A DNA stretch of 64,000 bases from contig MJAN01000007.1 of NCBI GenBank assembly GCA_001875255.1, forward strand, positions 1 through 64,000. Reading direction: 5' to 3'. Under the pieces are notes generated by a model. The model was not told the origin of the DNA. It was given only the letters and a program-made list of their open reading frames with translations, and did no database searches. The DNA is from Candidatus Sabulitectum silens. GTDB lineage: Bacteria > Fermentibacterota > Fermentibacteria > Fermentibacterales > JCC-6. Both the position numbers and the translations under genes were made by a program. This document shows, in pieces, positions 49,290-59,985 of this stretch; the stretch's first letter is position 1; each line of letters opens with the position of its first letter.

Positions 49290-50668
49290 ATGCACATCAG
49301 TAAACTGATCACAGTATCAGCTGCTCTGGCCGTAGTCCTCTTCCTGGTGTCGGCCGGGTGCGGGAAGGATGCTGCTGATCGTCTCGAGGCCTCCAGCGGA
49401 ACTGTACTCATAGAGGACAGTCCCCCGGTTTCCGGATGGCTGGAGGTGGTTCTTCCCGGTACGCCGGTTGCAATGGACGGCTCCGGAGAGGACCTCTGGA
49501 TACTTGCAGAACCCGGTGTTCTCATGAACTGGAACACCGAAACATGCCGCTGGAGCTCGGTGGAGGCGGAAGACGCCTTCGCCATAGCATCCCTTGAACA
49601 TGGGGCCGCCATGCTTACCCCCGGCGGTGTCGGTGTTCTCGAGGCCGGCGAGATAACGGAATATCAGTTCGAGGAAACCGACGTGCCCCTGGCTGTCTGC
49701 GGCACCCCGGAAGGGGCAGCGGTGCTGTTCACCGACGGCACGGTGGCAGTTCCCACGGAGGGTGAACTCTCCAGGGTGGCTGAATCCACCGGCAGAACCC
49801 CGGTGGGCGGCATTCATCACTCATCCGGCATTCTAGCTGGATGAACGGCGACGGCACCGTTTCCCTCTTCACAATGGCCGACGGTCTTATGAGGGATGTC
49901 ACCCTGCCCCAGGGTGCCAGGATGGTCTCCATTGAAGGGCAGCAGCTTTTCGCCGACTGCGGAGAAGGTGTTCTGAGATATACGGAAGAGAACACCTGGG
50001 AGGATTTCTTCCCGGGCTCCCTGGCCGGCGGTGGAGTTGTAACCATGCAGAGCGGTATCTGGGAGATCGGCGGGGAAAGTCCCCTGGCTTCCGGTCTCTC
50101 CCAGGAGCCTGAAAGGGTTTGTGTTCTCGCCGACGGCACCGTTTGGGCCATGGCTGAACAGGGCCTTGCGGTGTGGGGTGAGATCGGTTCGGTGGAAACA
50201 AGGCTTTCCGAGGCGGATGTCCACCGGATGACACTCAGAATGGCCGGACAGAGCTCCTCGGGTTCAGGGTCAGGCCAGGATGTTTCATCCCCTCAGGTTT
50301 CCATGGGGGGCGTTTTCCGCATCTATGAGTCCGTGTCCAGCAGACCGGATCCCTTCACTGAGTTCCCCACCGCCAGAAGGGATCTCAGACGCACACTCGA
50401 GGATCTCACCATAGAGGAGCTTCACCTGGTTGGAATAACCCTGGACGCCTCCGGCGGAAACCAGGCCATGGTGGAGGACGCTAATGGAGTCGCGTATGTG
50501 CTCAGGGAAGGCACCACACTCCGTAACAACACAAGAATAGCAGAAATATCAGGTAATGAAGTTATCGTAGTTCAAGAGGTTACTGTCGGATCGGAGGATG
50601 ATATCGGAGGCACTACCTCCATACCAACGATATTCTCCATGCGACTCCATGAAGAAGGTGGTCTGTAA
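49290..50668 (+). CDS. pilP: PilP-like lipoprotein with long N-terminal propeller-like region, frameshifted
   Basis: About 460 residues, against ~170-190 for PilP. A lipobox SAGC follows a signal sequence. Residues ~35-310 contain repeated W-x-x-x-x-x-G / E-x-G-V-L / A-D-G-T-V-W-A-M patterns suggestive of a beta-propeller. The last ~90 residues (DPFTEFPTARRDLRRTLEDL, LHLVGITLDASGGNQAMVED, YVLREGTTLRNNTRIAEI) are the PilP domain that links PilN/O to the secretin. One frame change near 49840. The stop overlaps pilQ (ATG at 50668). Domain role of the N-terminal part is inferred. Confidence 0.7.
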
Positions 50669-52420
50669 TGCGTATGATCGCTATTATCCTGCTGGTGCTG
50701 GCTGTGCCGGTGATGGCCTACCGGGTAACGGATATCTCGGTTGTGCCAAGCGGCGACCGCAGCCAGGTAACCATCATAACCGATGGTCCCATCAGTTATG
50801 AGAAGTTCCTCCTCACCGACCCCATGAGGGTGGTGATCGATCTGGGAGACGCCCTCCATGCCCTTCCCGCAACCGACTTCGCGGTGAGCAGGGGCGGAGT
50901 GAACTCCATCAGAACCAGTCAGTACAAGGCTCCCCCCGACGGCATCGTAAGGATCATCGTGGACGTGAACGGTGAGCTGATGAACTACAGCACCTCCCTC
51001 CAGGAGGACAACCGTCTTGTTCTGATGCTGAACACCGACCCCGCGGGAACACCCTTCACATCCTGGAGCGCGTCCTCACAGGAAGTTCAGCCCGTTGTGG
51101 GGGCGGGTAATGTTCCCCCCCTCTCAAATCCCACCGGTGGAAGCCTTTCCGGCTCCGTCGGTGGAACGGTTTCCGTTACCCAGGGCATACAGGTATCCGA
51201 GCCTAACCGGGTGGTGGAGGACGGCTTTCCCACCGAATGGCGTGGAACCGGGGGCAGACGGATAACCATCGATGTGGTGGATGCCGAGATAAGAACGGTG
51301 ATGCGGTCCATAGCCGATGTAAGCGGCATGAACATCGTGATCCCCGAAACCTACCAGGGTACCGTGACCGCAAGGCTGAGGAACATAGGGTGGAGGGACG
51401 CCCTAAGGGCAATACTCGACTCACAGGAACTCATGGCCACCATGTCCGGCAGCAACACCATAAGGATAATGCGCAGGGAGGATTTCTACACCGAGATCAA
51501 CCAGATGGCGGTGAGCGAATCCGAAAGGGAAAACCTTCAGGATCTCCTCACCGAGGTTTTCATCATCAGGTACGCCCAGGCGTCGGATGTTCAGAGCGCC
51601 ACCCAGTCGGTCCTCACCGACAGGGGCCAGATCTCCGTGGACACCCGGACCAACTCCCTGATAGTGTCCGACATTCCCAGAAAGCTCAACGAGATAGGAA
51701 GGCTTCTTCCCATTCTCGACAGCCCCACCGCCCAGGTGATGATAGAGGCCAAGCTGGTGGAGATAGATGCCAGCGCCTCCAGGGAGTTCGGCATAGACTG
51801 GAGCGTGGGCAACCTGGCACGGACCGACAACCTGACCCACGCAGGTATGGAGACCAACCTTGCGGTTGGCTCACCCACCGGCTCGGTCCAGTTCGGTCAC
51901 ATAACGGACATACTGGACCTGAACGCCACCATCAGCTACCTCGAGCAGACCAACCAGGCCCACATACTGTCCGAACCCCGTATAGCCATCTGCGACAACA
52001 TGACGGGAAGGGTGCTCAGTGGAAAACAGGTTCCCCTTACCCTCCGGACGCCGACGGCAACACATACGTCCAGCTATACGATGTGGCGTGAGCCTCGAGG
52101 TTACACCACACATCAACGCCGACAACAATGTTACCCTCGAGCTGAACCCCATTGTAAGCGATCTCTCAGGTGAGGCAACCGCATCCGAGCAGCCCATTAT
52201 CCTCACCCAGGAGGCCCACACCACACTGATGATAGACGACGGCGCCACCGCGGTGATAGGCGGTATCATGAGGAGCAAGACCACCAATGTGCAGAGGAGG
52301 GTCCCCATACTTGGGCACATTCCCCTGCTCGGGGACTGGCTCTTCACATACAACTCCACGAATGAAGAGACCAGCGAGCTGGTGATCTTCGTAACTCCGC
52401 ACATAATCCGCCCCTACTAG
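50668..52420 (+). CDS. pilQ: Type IV pilus secretin PilQ, frameshifted
   Basis: About 583 residues joined. Signal peptide (IAIILLVLAVPVMA), an AMIN domain (residues ~20-115), a linker, STN and N1 domains (IDVVDAEIRTVMRSIADVSGMNIVIP), then the secretin core: VMIEAKLVEIDASASREFGIDW, the VP…G loop region GKQVPL, and the C-terminal signature GGIMRSKTTNVQRRVPILGHIPLLGDWLF by parts, ending VIFVTPHIIRP. Frame changes near 52045 and 52090 interrupt the secretin barrel. It forms the outer-membrane pore for the pilus. Confidence 0.93.
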
Positions 52421-52432
52421 CGGAGAGGCATT

Positions 52433-53448
<1,016 letters not shown>

Positions 53449-53452
<4 letters not shown>

Positions 53453-54616
53453 AATACTCTGTGAAAGCTTCCAGCCTCGAGGGTTCTGCAACGCTTCAGT
53501 TCACCGCAAAGGCCGCTGCCATGAAGGCCGGGGAGCCGATGTGGTGTCCCTGACCGCCGGGCAGCCCGATTTCCCCTCACCTCCGGCGGCCCTCAGGGCG
53601 GCTGAGAGGGCCATGGCCCAGGGCAAGACCCTCTACACCCCCAGCGCCGGTATCCCGGAACTTCGCCGGGCCGTGGCGGAAAGGTGGTCTCAGAGACACG
53701 GCATCGATTACGCCATGGAGAACGTAGTGGTTTCCTGCGGGGCGAAACACAGCATCGCCAACCTCCTGGAGGCCGCGGTGAACCCCGGCGACCGGATACT
53801 GCTTCCCAGGCCCTACTGGGTCAGCTATCCTCAAATGGTTCTCAGACTGGGAGGAGTTCCCGTCTATCCGGAACACCAGGGCATGCTGATAACCGGGGAA
53901 GATGTGAGAAAAGCCTCAAGGGAAGGCGCAACTGGAATGATCTTCAACTCACCCTGCAACCCCTCCGGACTGGTGAACTCCGTGGATATGGTGGATGACA
54001 TAGCAGCTGCCCTGGGTGAGACCGGCATGTGGGTAATTAGTGACGACATATATGAAGACCTCTATTACGGTCCCGGCCCCCTTCCCCACATTCTGGGGGC
54101 GGATCCCGGCCTGAAGGATCAGGTGGCGGTGGTGAGCGGGGTCTCAAAGACCTACGCTATGACCGGGTGGAGAATAGGCTTCGCCCTGGCGAACACCGAA
54201 TGGATCGGAATAGCCGGAAGGATCCAGGCCCACACCACATCAAATCCCTGCTCAGTTTCCCAGTACGCCTCCCTGTCGGTTGTCCAGGGAGATGCGGAGG
54301 CCGACAGGATACGGATGTTCAACGCCTTCAAAAGAAGACGGGACCTTATCTGCGACCTCCTGGAAGGGGTGAAGGGCATCGAGTTCCAGCGACCGCAGGG
54401 GGCCTTCTATGTGTTTCCAAGGGTATTGACCGACGCTCCCATGGACTCACGCCGGTTCTGCCTTGAACTCCTTGAGAGTGGGGGCTGGGAACCATACCTG
54501 GAAGCGCCTTCGGCACAGAAGGTTTCATAAGGCTTTCTTTTGCCGCCTCCGATGATGATATTGTTGAAGCGGTGAAAAGACTGAACAGTTTTCTAGAACG
54601 GGGAGATTTCAGATGA
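53449..54616 (+). CDS. Aspartate/aromatic aminotransferase (class I), frameshifted
   Basis: About 389 residues. PLP class I motifs: SLTAGQPDFPSP, YTPSAGIPELRRAVAERW, NSPCNPSGLV, ISDDIYEDLYYG, and the Schiff-base lysine in VVSGVSKTYAMTGWRIGF. This is the aspartate aminotransferase Igamma type. Frame changes lie near 53530 and 54487; repair of the second gives G-F-I-R-L-S-F-A-A-S, the expected Arg-containing end, stop 54614-54616. GGAGGAAC precedes ATG 53449, and both ends overlap neighbours by ATGA. Confidence 0.88.
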
Positions 54617-55055
54617 TCGTAACCTGCCCAAACTGCAGCAAGAAATACCAGATTCCCGAAGACAAGCTGGCGGGCAAACCAAGAAGGCTCCGGTGCAAGA
54701 ACTGTCGAGAGGTGTTCATAATCCATCCGCCAAAGCAGGGAGAAGAGAAATCCTCCCCGGAAGCGGCGGTGGATGAGAGGGCGGCCAGGTTCGCAAGGGT
54801 TCTGCCTCCGACATGCTTATCTACAACAAGAGCGCAGTGGAGCAGGCCCGTGAGACGGGGAACCTGCTGGAAACCATGGCCGGCGAGGTGGAGCGTTCCT
54901 GGCAACTGTGGAAAAGCCGTTTCCCCGAGGCCGCAGGCAGCGAAGAGGGGGTAAGGCTGTTCCGGGAGTCCCTCACCGAGATACTGGCCGATGGCGGAAG
55001 CCAGTTCGACGACTGGAGCCCGAGTAGGCTCAGGCCTCTTCGATGGCCTTCTTAA
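54613..55055 (+). CDS. MJ0042-type zinc-ribbon protein, frameshifted
   Basis: About 147 residues. The first 37 residues (IVTCPNCSKKYQIPEDKL…LRCKNCREVF) are an MJ0042 zinc ribbon, CxxC…CxxC. After a frame change near 54803 the remaining ~80 residues form a helical domain (DMLIYNKSAVEQARETGNLLE, VRLFRESLTEILADGG) I do not recognise. It ends either at 55055, running into the convergent gmhA, or at the TAG near 55027 if another base is missing. ATGA overlap with the aminotransferase stop. Confidence 0.65.
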
Positions 55056-55596
55056 GGCACCTGAAGATTATGTGTGTCAGGATCATGTGGACATCCTCTA
55101 TCTGCTGCATGTCCTTTGAGGGGACCACTATGGCGTCCTCGGCGTTCTCCAGGGCATTGCCGCCGTCGAAACCCGAGAACAGCACGGGGGTCGCGCCGGC
55201 TTCACGGGCAATCTTGAAGGCGTTTATCACATTGGGGCTCATTCCGCTTCCGGAAAGCCCTATCACCACATCCCCCTTTTCCACCAGATTCCTCAGCTGT
55301 TCCCCGAAGGTGTTGGTGTAGTCGGTATCGTTTGCCCAGGCTGTGAGCAGGGGAATGTTCTCCGCCAGAGAAATGGCCTTGAGCCTTGGTTTGCCCTCCA
55401 CTGCGGTACCCTTTGAAAGATCGCACACGAAGTGTGCGCTGGTGGAGCTTCCCCCGCCGTTTCCGAAAACGAAAACCCTCTTCTCATGGGAGTAGGCTTC
55501 GAAGATCAGAGTGGTTATCCGCTGGATCGATTCCGGAGGGATCTTCAGCACGAGTTCACTTACCTGTCCGAGATATTCCTGAATGCCGTCTACCAT
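55030..55596 (-). CDS. gmhA: Phosphoheptose isomerase-type SIS protein
   Basis: Intact ~188-residue SIS-domain protein, the size of GmhA (sedoheptulose 7-phosphate isomerase), first step of LPS heptose synthesis. FVFGNGGGSSTSAHFVCDLSKG, GLSGSGMSPNVINAF and IEDVHMILTHII match GmhA. ATG 55596 has GGAG at eight bases; ATG 55602 is too close to it. The usual active-site residues appear as S-S-T-S and D-T. Third gene of a minus-strand operon with the nucleotidyltransferase and methyltransferase. Confidence 0.88.
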   Translation of the reverse strand: MVDGIQEYLGQVSELVLKIPPESIQRITTLIFEAYSHEKRVFVFGNGGGSSTSAHFVCDLSKGTAVEGKPRLKAISLAENIPLLTAWANDTDYTNTFGEQLRNLVEKGDVVIGLSGSGMSPNVINAFKIAREAGATPVLFSGFDGGNALENAEDAIVVPSKDMQQIEDVHMILTHIIFRCLKKAIEEA

Positions 55597-55615
55597 TTTC
55601 ATTCTCCAAGCAGTG

Positions 55616-56415
55616 TTAGATACTTGTCTTCCCGGAGGTACCACCGGGAACGGAGACCCCCGGGAGCACCAGGCAGTTCTTCAGCCTGCACTGTGAACCT
55701 ACCGATGCTCCGTCCATTATAACGCAGTCTCGAATTCGCAACCCTCTCCGGTTGTACAGTCCTTTCCCAGCCAGAAAGTTCCCCTGAGCACCGTATTTTC
55801 TGGCATGGCACTTCTCCGCAGGATGCCGTCGGGGGGTACCGGAAGGTGGGGCCAGGGTGTTACCGCCTTCCTCAGGATATCGTGAAAGGTCCTGAGAATG
55901 CTTTCCCTGTCCAGTACTTTTCTCCAGTATCCCGGAAGAAGAAAAGCGAAGGTCCTTTCCGGTATGACAGGGCTTCGGGGGTGGAAACCGCCATCCCCCA
56001 CCCAGACCAGACCGGAGAAACAGAGGTTCGTCAGGGCGTTATCCGGTGCCGGGTTGTCTTCAGCGGTCTGTACCGCACCCCTGGAATCGGTGAGGACCGC
56101 TGTGTGCAGCCAGGGTCTGCCGGAGCAGGCAAGGGAAACCGCTGAGATCGCCTTTGCGGCAATGGCCTTCTTTCTCAGAAGAACCGGCGACTGCCTCGTG
56201 ATAACTGATTCAAATGCGGCTATCCAGTCCTTTCCCAGCAAGGGTCTGGCACGGGAATACTCAGCCCTGGTGACCAGGGGGCATTCCCCCGGGGAATCGG
56301 TGTATATCTCATGGATCCCGAAACCCCTCAGATGAAGGGCAAGGTCGTTCAGGGGAGAAGTTCCGCATACTTCCTGCAATCCGGATGATCCATCCCTGAA
56401 GATGAAACCCTTCAC
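55616..56415 (-). CDS. Degenerate sugar-nucleotidyltransferase-like protein, frameshifted
   Basis: About 266 residues. A nucleotidyltransferase-like start (MKGFIFRDGSSGLQEVCG) lacks the usual G-G-x-G-T-R; a mid segment LTNLCFSGLVWVGDGGFHPRSP and a hexapeptide-like end (GTFWLGKDCTTGEGCEFET, then after one base IMDGASVGSQCRLKNCLVLPG) match the beta-helix of heptose- or mannose-1-phosphate guanylyltransferases. The frame changes near 55730. Sitting before gmhA it would be the natural HddC-like enzyme, but the lost catalytic loop makes an inactive or altered role possible. Stop codon 55616-55618. Confidence 0.55.
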
Positions 56416-57342
56416 CCTTCGTACACTCCGTATCTGATCAGTCCACTGCCCCTTTTCAAGAACCTGGCCAGTTCGTAGAGAAAACGCTGAAGACCTGCCC
56501 TGAAGTAGATGAACCTTCCTATGGTTTCCAGGGGGCCACCCTTCCTGATAACCGGGGGTCTGACGTGTCTTCTCACCGCGCCGTAGTTGCCGCTCTGCCT
56601 CCTTACCACGGTGAACCCTCCCTTCTTCAGGAAGGCGTCAAGTGTTCGGGGCTCAAAGAAATAGAGGTGGGCCGGTACCGCATCGGGGGTTATGGTGCAG
56701 GGCTTCATGCCCTTCAGAAAAGCCTCCGCCCGTTCCTCCCAGTGGGTGAGCTCCCATGGGCACTGAACCACCAGGACCCCCCCGCGCAAGGACACGTCCG
56801 ATCTCCCTGAGGGTGTCGAAGGGCCTGTGAAGGTGTTCCAGAACATCCAGAAGAAGCACCACGTCAAAGGAGCCTTCAGGAAAACCCGCATCCTCGAGGG
56901 AGCAGTTCTTCACCGGAAGCCCCAGTTCCTTCGAGGCGTAGCCGGCGGCAAGTGGACTAACCTCCACGCCGGTGACTGACCAGTTCTTTTTCCTGAGATG
57001 GTCGAGGAGAAAGCCATGGGCGCAGCCCACCTCAAGCAGTCCGCCGGATCCCCTGAATGGCTCCAGGTCACGGGCCCTCCTGTCAAAGAGCCTGGTGAAA
57101 ATGTCGTTGTACTTCCGGAAGTTCTCCACATATCCTCCGTAGCCAACCTCGGCGCTGTCGTAGTACTCCTTGCTGTACATCTCCTCAAGGGCTTCCTCCA
57201 CGGGCCTTTGGGAAAGGTAAATGAAACCGCATTTTCCGCAGCGGGATACGGGCCAGCTCCTCTGTGTGCTGAGATGAATCGGTTCATCAGCTCCGCAGAG
57301 CATGCATTCTACGCTTTCCCTTGGAAAATCAGCCCAGTCCAA
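56412..57342 (-). CDS. SAM-dependent methyltransferase with N-terminal zinc ribbon, frameshifted
   Basis: About 310 residues. Residues ~10-45 are a zinc ribbon (CMLCGADE…CGKCGFIYL), then a class I methyltransferase domain (LLEVGCAHGFLLDHLRKKNW, VTGVEVS, FDVVLLLDVLEHLHRPFDTL), then HLYFFEPRTLDAFLKKGGF and a basic C-terminal part. This is the layout of sugar or surface-polysaccharide C/O-methyltransferases. Frame change near 56790. TTG 57342 has AAGGGG at six bases (TTG 57348 is too close). Overlaps the next gene by ATGA. Two palindromes lie at its 5-prime end. Confidence 0.7.
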
Positions 57343-57376
57343 CGTCAACCCCTTGACGAATTGTCAACACTTGACA
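57343..57376. promoter_or_regulatory. Tandem palindromic operator-like sites
   Basis: CGTCAA-CCCC-TTGACG (57343-57358) and TGTCAA-CAC-TTGACA (57362-57376), dyad centres ~18.5 bases apart, between the divergent methyltransferase and sigma-factor genes. The second overlaps the -35 box below. Half-site core GTCAA/TTGAC in both suggests one dimeric regulator bound twice. Confidence 0.6.
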
Positions 57377-57389
57377 CGCCCCTTATCTT
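57361..57389 (+). promoter_or_regulatory. Sigma-70-type promoter of the sigma-factor gene
   Basis: TTGTCA (57361-57366), 17 bases, TATCTT (57384-57389), 84 bases before the TTG start. The -35 is embedded in the second palindrome, so the site could be repressed by the regulator binding there. Confidence 0.5.
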
Positions 57390-57473
57390 TCCGGGAACCT
57401 TTAGGTCCACCGGCAATATATAGAGCGAACATCCGCCGGAAGAAACACCTTGCAGCGAAGGGTGCGGTGAAAA

Positions 57474-58313
57474 TTGGCTACCAGAAGAACCGAAGGAAGA
57501 TCCCTGGAACTCTATCTCAGGGAAATAGGAACCCGGGACACACTCACCTCCGAGGAGGAGGCCGACCTGGCAATGCGCATACGCGGCGGCGAGCAGGAAG
57601 CCTTAACGAGCTTACCGAGGCGAACCTCAGGTTCGTGGTCTCCATCGCCAAGCAGTACGCCAACCAGGGTGTTGCCCTGGAAGACCTCATCAACGAAGGC
57701 AACGTGGGTCTCATAAGGGCGGCAAAGGGTTTCGATGAAACCAAGGGCTGCCGTTTCATAACCTACGCCGTATGGTGGATTCGTCAGGCAATTCTTCAGG
57801 CCCTTGCGGAGCAGTCCAGGATCGTAAGGCTGCCTCTGAACCGGGTGGGGGAGCTCTACAAAATGGGCCGGGCCACCAGGGAGCTGGGGCATTCCCTGGG
57901 GAGGGATCCCTCCACATCCGAGGTAGCCGGGGAGCTGGATGTTTCCAGGGAAGAGGTCGAGGGCATGATGTCCATACACAGCACCCATCTTTCCCTTGAC
58001 AGCCCGGTCTACGAGGGAAGCGACAAGACCTTCCAGGAAATGATAGCCTCCGAAGGGGGGTAACACCCAATGAAGCCGTTCTCGTGGACGCGCTGAAACC
58101 AGCGTGGATGACATGCTGGCCATACTCGATCACCGCGAGCGCACCATCATCCAGCTTTTCTTCGGCATTCAGACCGACAGAAGGCACACACTTGCGGAGA
58201 TCGGCAGAACCATGGGCATCAGCCGGGAAAGGGTGAGGCAGCTCAAGAACCGTGCCATTACAAAACTCCACGAATCCAGTGACAGCGGCGCGCTGCTTCA
58301 CTTTCTCAAGTAG
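57474..58313 (+). CDS. RNA polymerase sigma factor, primary-like (RpoD/SigA type), frameshifted
   Basis: About 280 residues. Region 1.2 (LELYLREIGT…LTSEEEADLAMRI), 2 (NLRFVVSIAKQYANQGVALEDLINEGNVGLIRAAKGFD by parts, YAVWWIRQAI), 3 (SEVAGELDVSREEVEGMMS) and 4 (LDHRERTIIQLFFG, TLAEIGRTMGISRERVRQLKNRA) are all clear. Region 1.1 is missing, as in the short primary sigma factors of Bacteroidetes-type bacteria. Frame changes lie near 57602 and 58060-58095. TTG 57474. Whether it is the housekeeping or a group 2 factor cannot be settled without the rest of the genome. Confidence 0.88.
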
Positions 58314-58325
58314 CAACGCCCTGTC

Positions 58326-59224
58326 ATGCTGAAGGGTTCAATAAGCTGGGTACCTGACAATCCCTCTTCCAGAAGAAAGAGCATGGTGCTCAACCCGGCG
58401 AAGGCCGGCTGGATCTCCCTCGTGTTCGTCGGGGTTCTCTGTCTTTTCATCGCCCTGGGCTACAACCTGGGAAAAACCTTCAGCGGCGATAAAAGGAATG
58501 AAGCCGACGGGGAGTACATAAGGCTCCAGGGAGAGCTCATTCAGCTCAACTCACGGGTAATGAACCTCCAGCAGAGCCTAGAGGAGATCGCCCAGCGGGA
58601 GGAGATAGCTTCATGGCAGCCGCTGACATGAATATCGACTTTTCCTTCTTCAGGAGCCGTTTCCCCGGGGACAATGAAGCAACGGACATCTTCCGCTACA
58701 TCGACGACATCGATCTGCGCATAATCCTCTGCGAGAGGCTGGCTGAGGCCGAGAAGGCCGCATACGATTCACTGGCGGTCCTCCTGGTGGAAAAGGCCGA
58801 CGAACTGAAGCACACCCCTTCCATCTGGCCGGTCAAGGGTATCTTCGTAAGTGATTTCGGAGCCCGGATCGACCCCTTCACCGGGGCGGTGAGGTATCAC
58901 AGGGGGATAGACATCAGCGCCTGGACCGGAACATCCATAGTTGCCCCGGCCGACGGCGTTGTAACCTTCTGCGGCTGGAGCGGAGGCTGGGGGCTGAACC
59001 TGGTCATCAAGCACTCCGACCGCATATCCACCCGATATGCCCACTGTTCGGCCATCGATGTGGCGGTGGGGCAGAGGGTGCAGAGGGGTGATCTCATCGC
59101 AAGGGTGGGCTCCACAGGGCGTTCGGTGGGTCCGCACCTCCACTACGAGGTCCTTGAGAACGGCGTACAGATCGACCCCGAGGATTTCATCATACGGGCC
59201 GGCCCCGACGCCGCGGCCTTCTAA
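58326..59224 (+). CDS. M23 family peptidase (membrane-anchored), frameshifted
   Basis: About 300 residues as one gene. An N-terminal helix (GWISLVFVGVLCLFIALGYNLG) anchors it; a coiled coil (GELIQLNSRVMNLQQSLEEIAQREE) follows, then a frame change near 58605 and the LytM/M23 domain: DFGARIDPFTG, HRGIDISAW (His-xxx-Asp zinc site), and GPHLHYEVLENG (HxH). Such proteins cut or regulate peptidoglycan hydrolysis. Two genes are possible, but the anchor-coiled-coil-M23 order is standard for one. ATG 58326 follows the sigma-factor stop by ten bases. Confidence 0.85.
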
Positions 59225-59225
59225 C

Positions 59226-59983
59226 ATGACCGGCCGGGGCTCTGGAACCGTTACGCGGCATACTTCAACGCCGAGGAAGGAACCATTTTCCCCCATGATG
59301 CCAGGGAAATGGAATACTACAGGAAGCTCAGGAGCATCTACTCCGGTCCATGTCTTGAGATCGGCGCCGGTTCGGGAAGGCTTGCCCGAAGCCTTCTTCA
59401 GGATGGAACAACATACGCCATCGAGCCCAGTGACTCCATGATCAACTCCTGGAGCCCGCCGGATTCCCGGCTCGCCCTGAGGGTTCAGGGTACCGGTGAG
59501 GAGCTTCCCTTTTCACCGGGTTCCTTTCAGTTCGTCTGTTTTCCCTACAACGGTCTTCAGTGCGTTCTTGAGGTGTCCAAAAGGGCCGCGGTGGTCGCCG
59601 AGGCCTTCAGGGTCCTTTCCCCCGGCGGCGTGTTCGTGCTTGAGGTCAGTCCGGTGTTCGGAAGGCGGGGGGAGGAACCCCTCACCCAGCGCTACAGGGC
59701 GGAACTTCCCCACGGAAAGGGACTGATCCTTCGTGAACGGGTCAAGAGGTGCCCCGACACCGGCAATATTCAGTATCATATGTTCTATACGGCAACGGAT
59801 ACAGGCGGGGAAACCACCGAGGAGGTGGTTCTTGAGCTGGCGTCCCTGGGGATCGAGGAGCTGGGGAGGATTCTCAGGGAAGCGGGGTTCAACAGAATCC
59901 TATTCTATGGCGATTATGATCTTTCCCCGTATAACGATGAACTTTCACCCAGGCTTCTTGCCCATGCCGAGAAAGGGAAGTAG
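59226..59983 (+). CDS. SAM-dependent methyltransferase, frameshifted near the start
   Basis: About 252 residues. One base is missing near 59240, after which LWNRYAAYFNAEEG begins a class I methyltransferase: CLEIGAGSGRLARSLLQDG (motif I), IEPSDSMI (acidic motif), LPFSPGSFQFVCFPYN (motif IV) and VLSPGGVFVLEVSP. A C-terminal domain follows. Substrate unknown; DUF-type unspecific. ATG 59226 lies two bases after the M23 stop, and the next gene starts three bases after its own stop. Confidence 0.75.
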
Positions 59984-59985
59984 CA

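Noticed and set aside
51237-52091. Arg/His/Gly-rich frame within pilQ
   Set aside because: Alternative frame of conserved secretin sequence with no protein-like composition.
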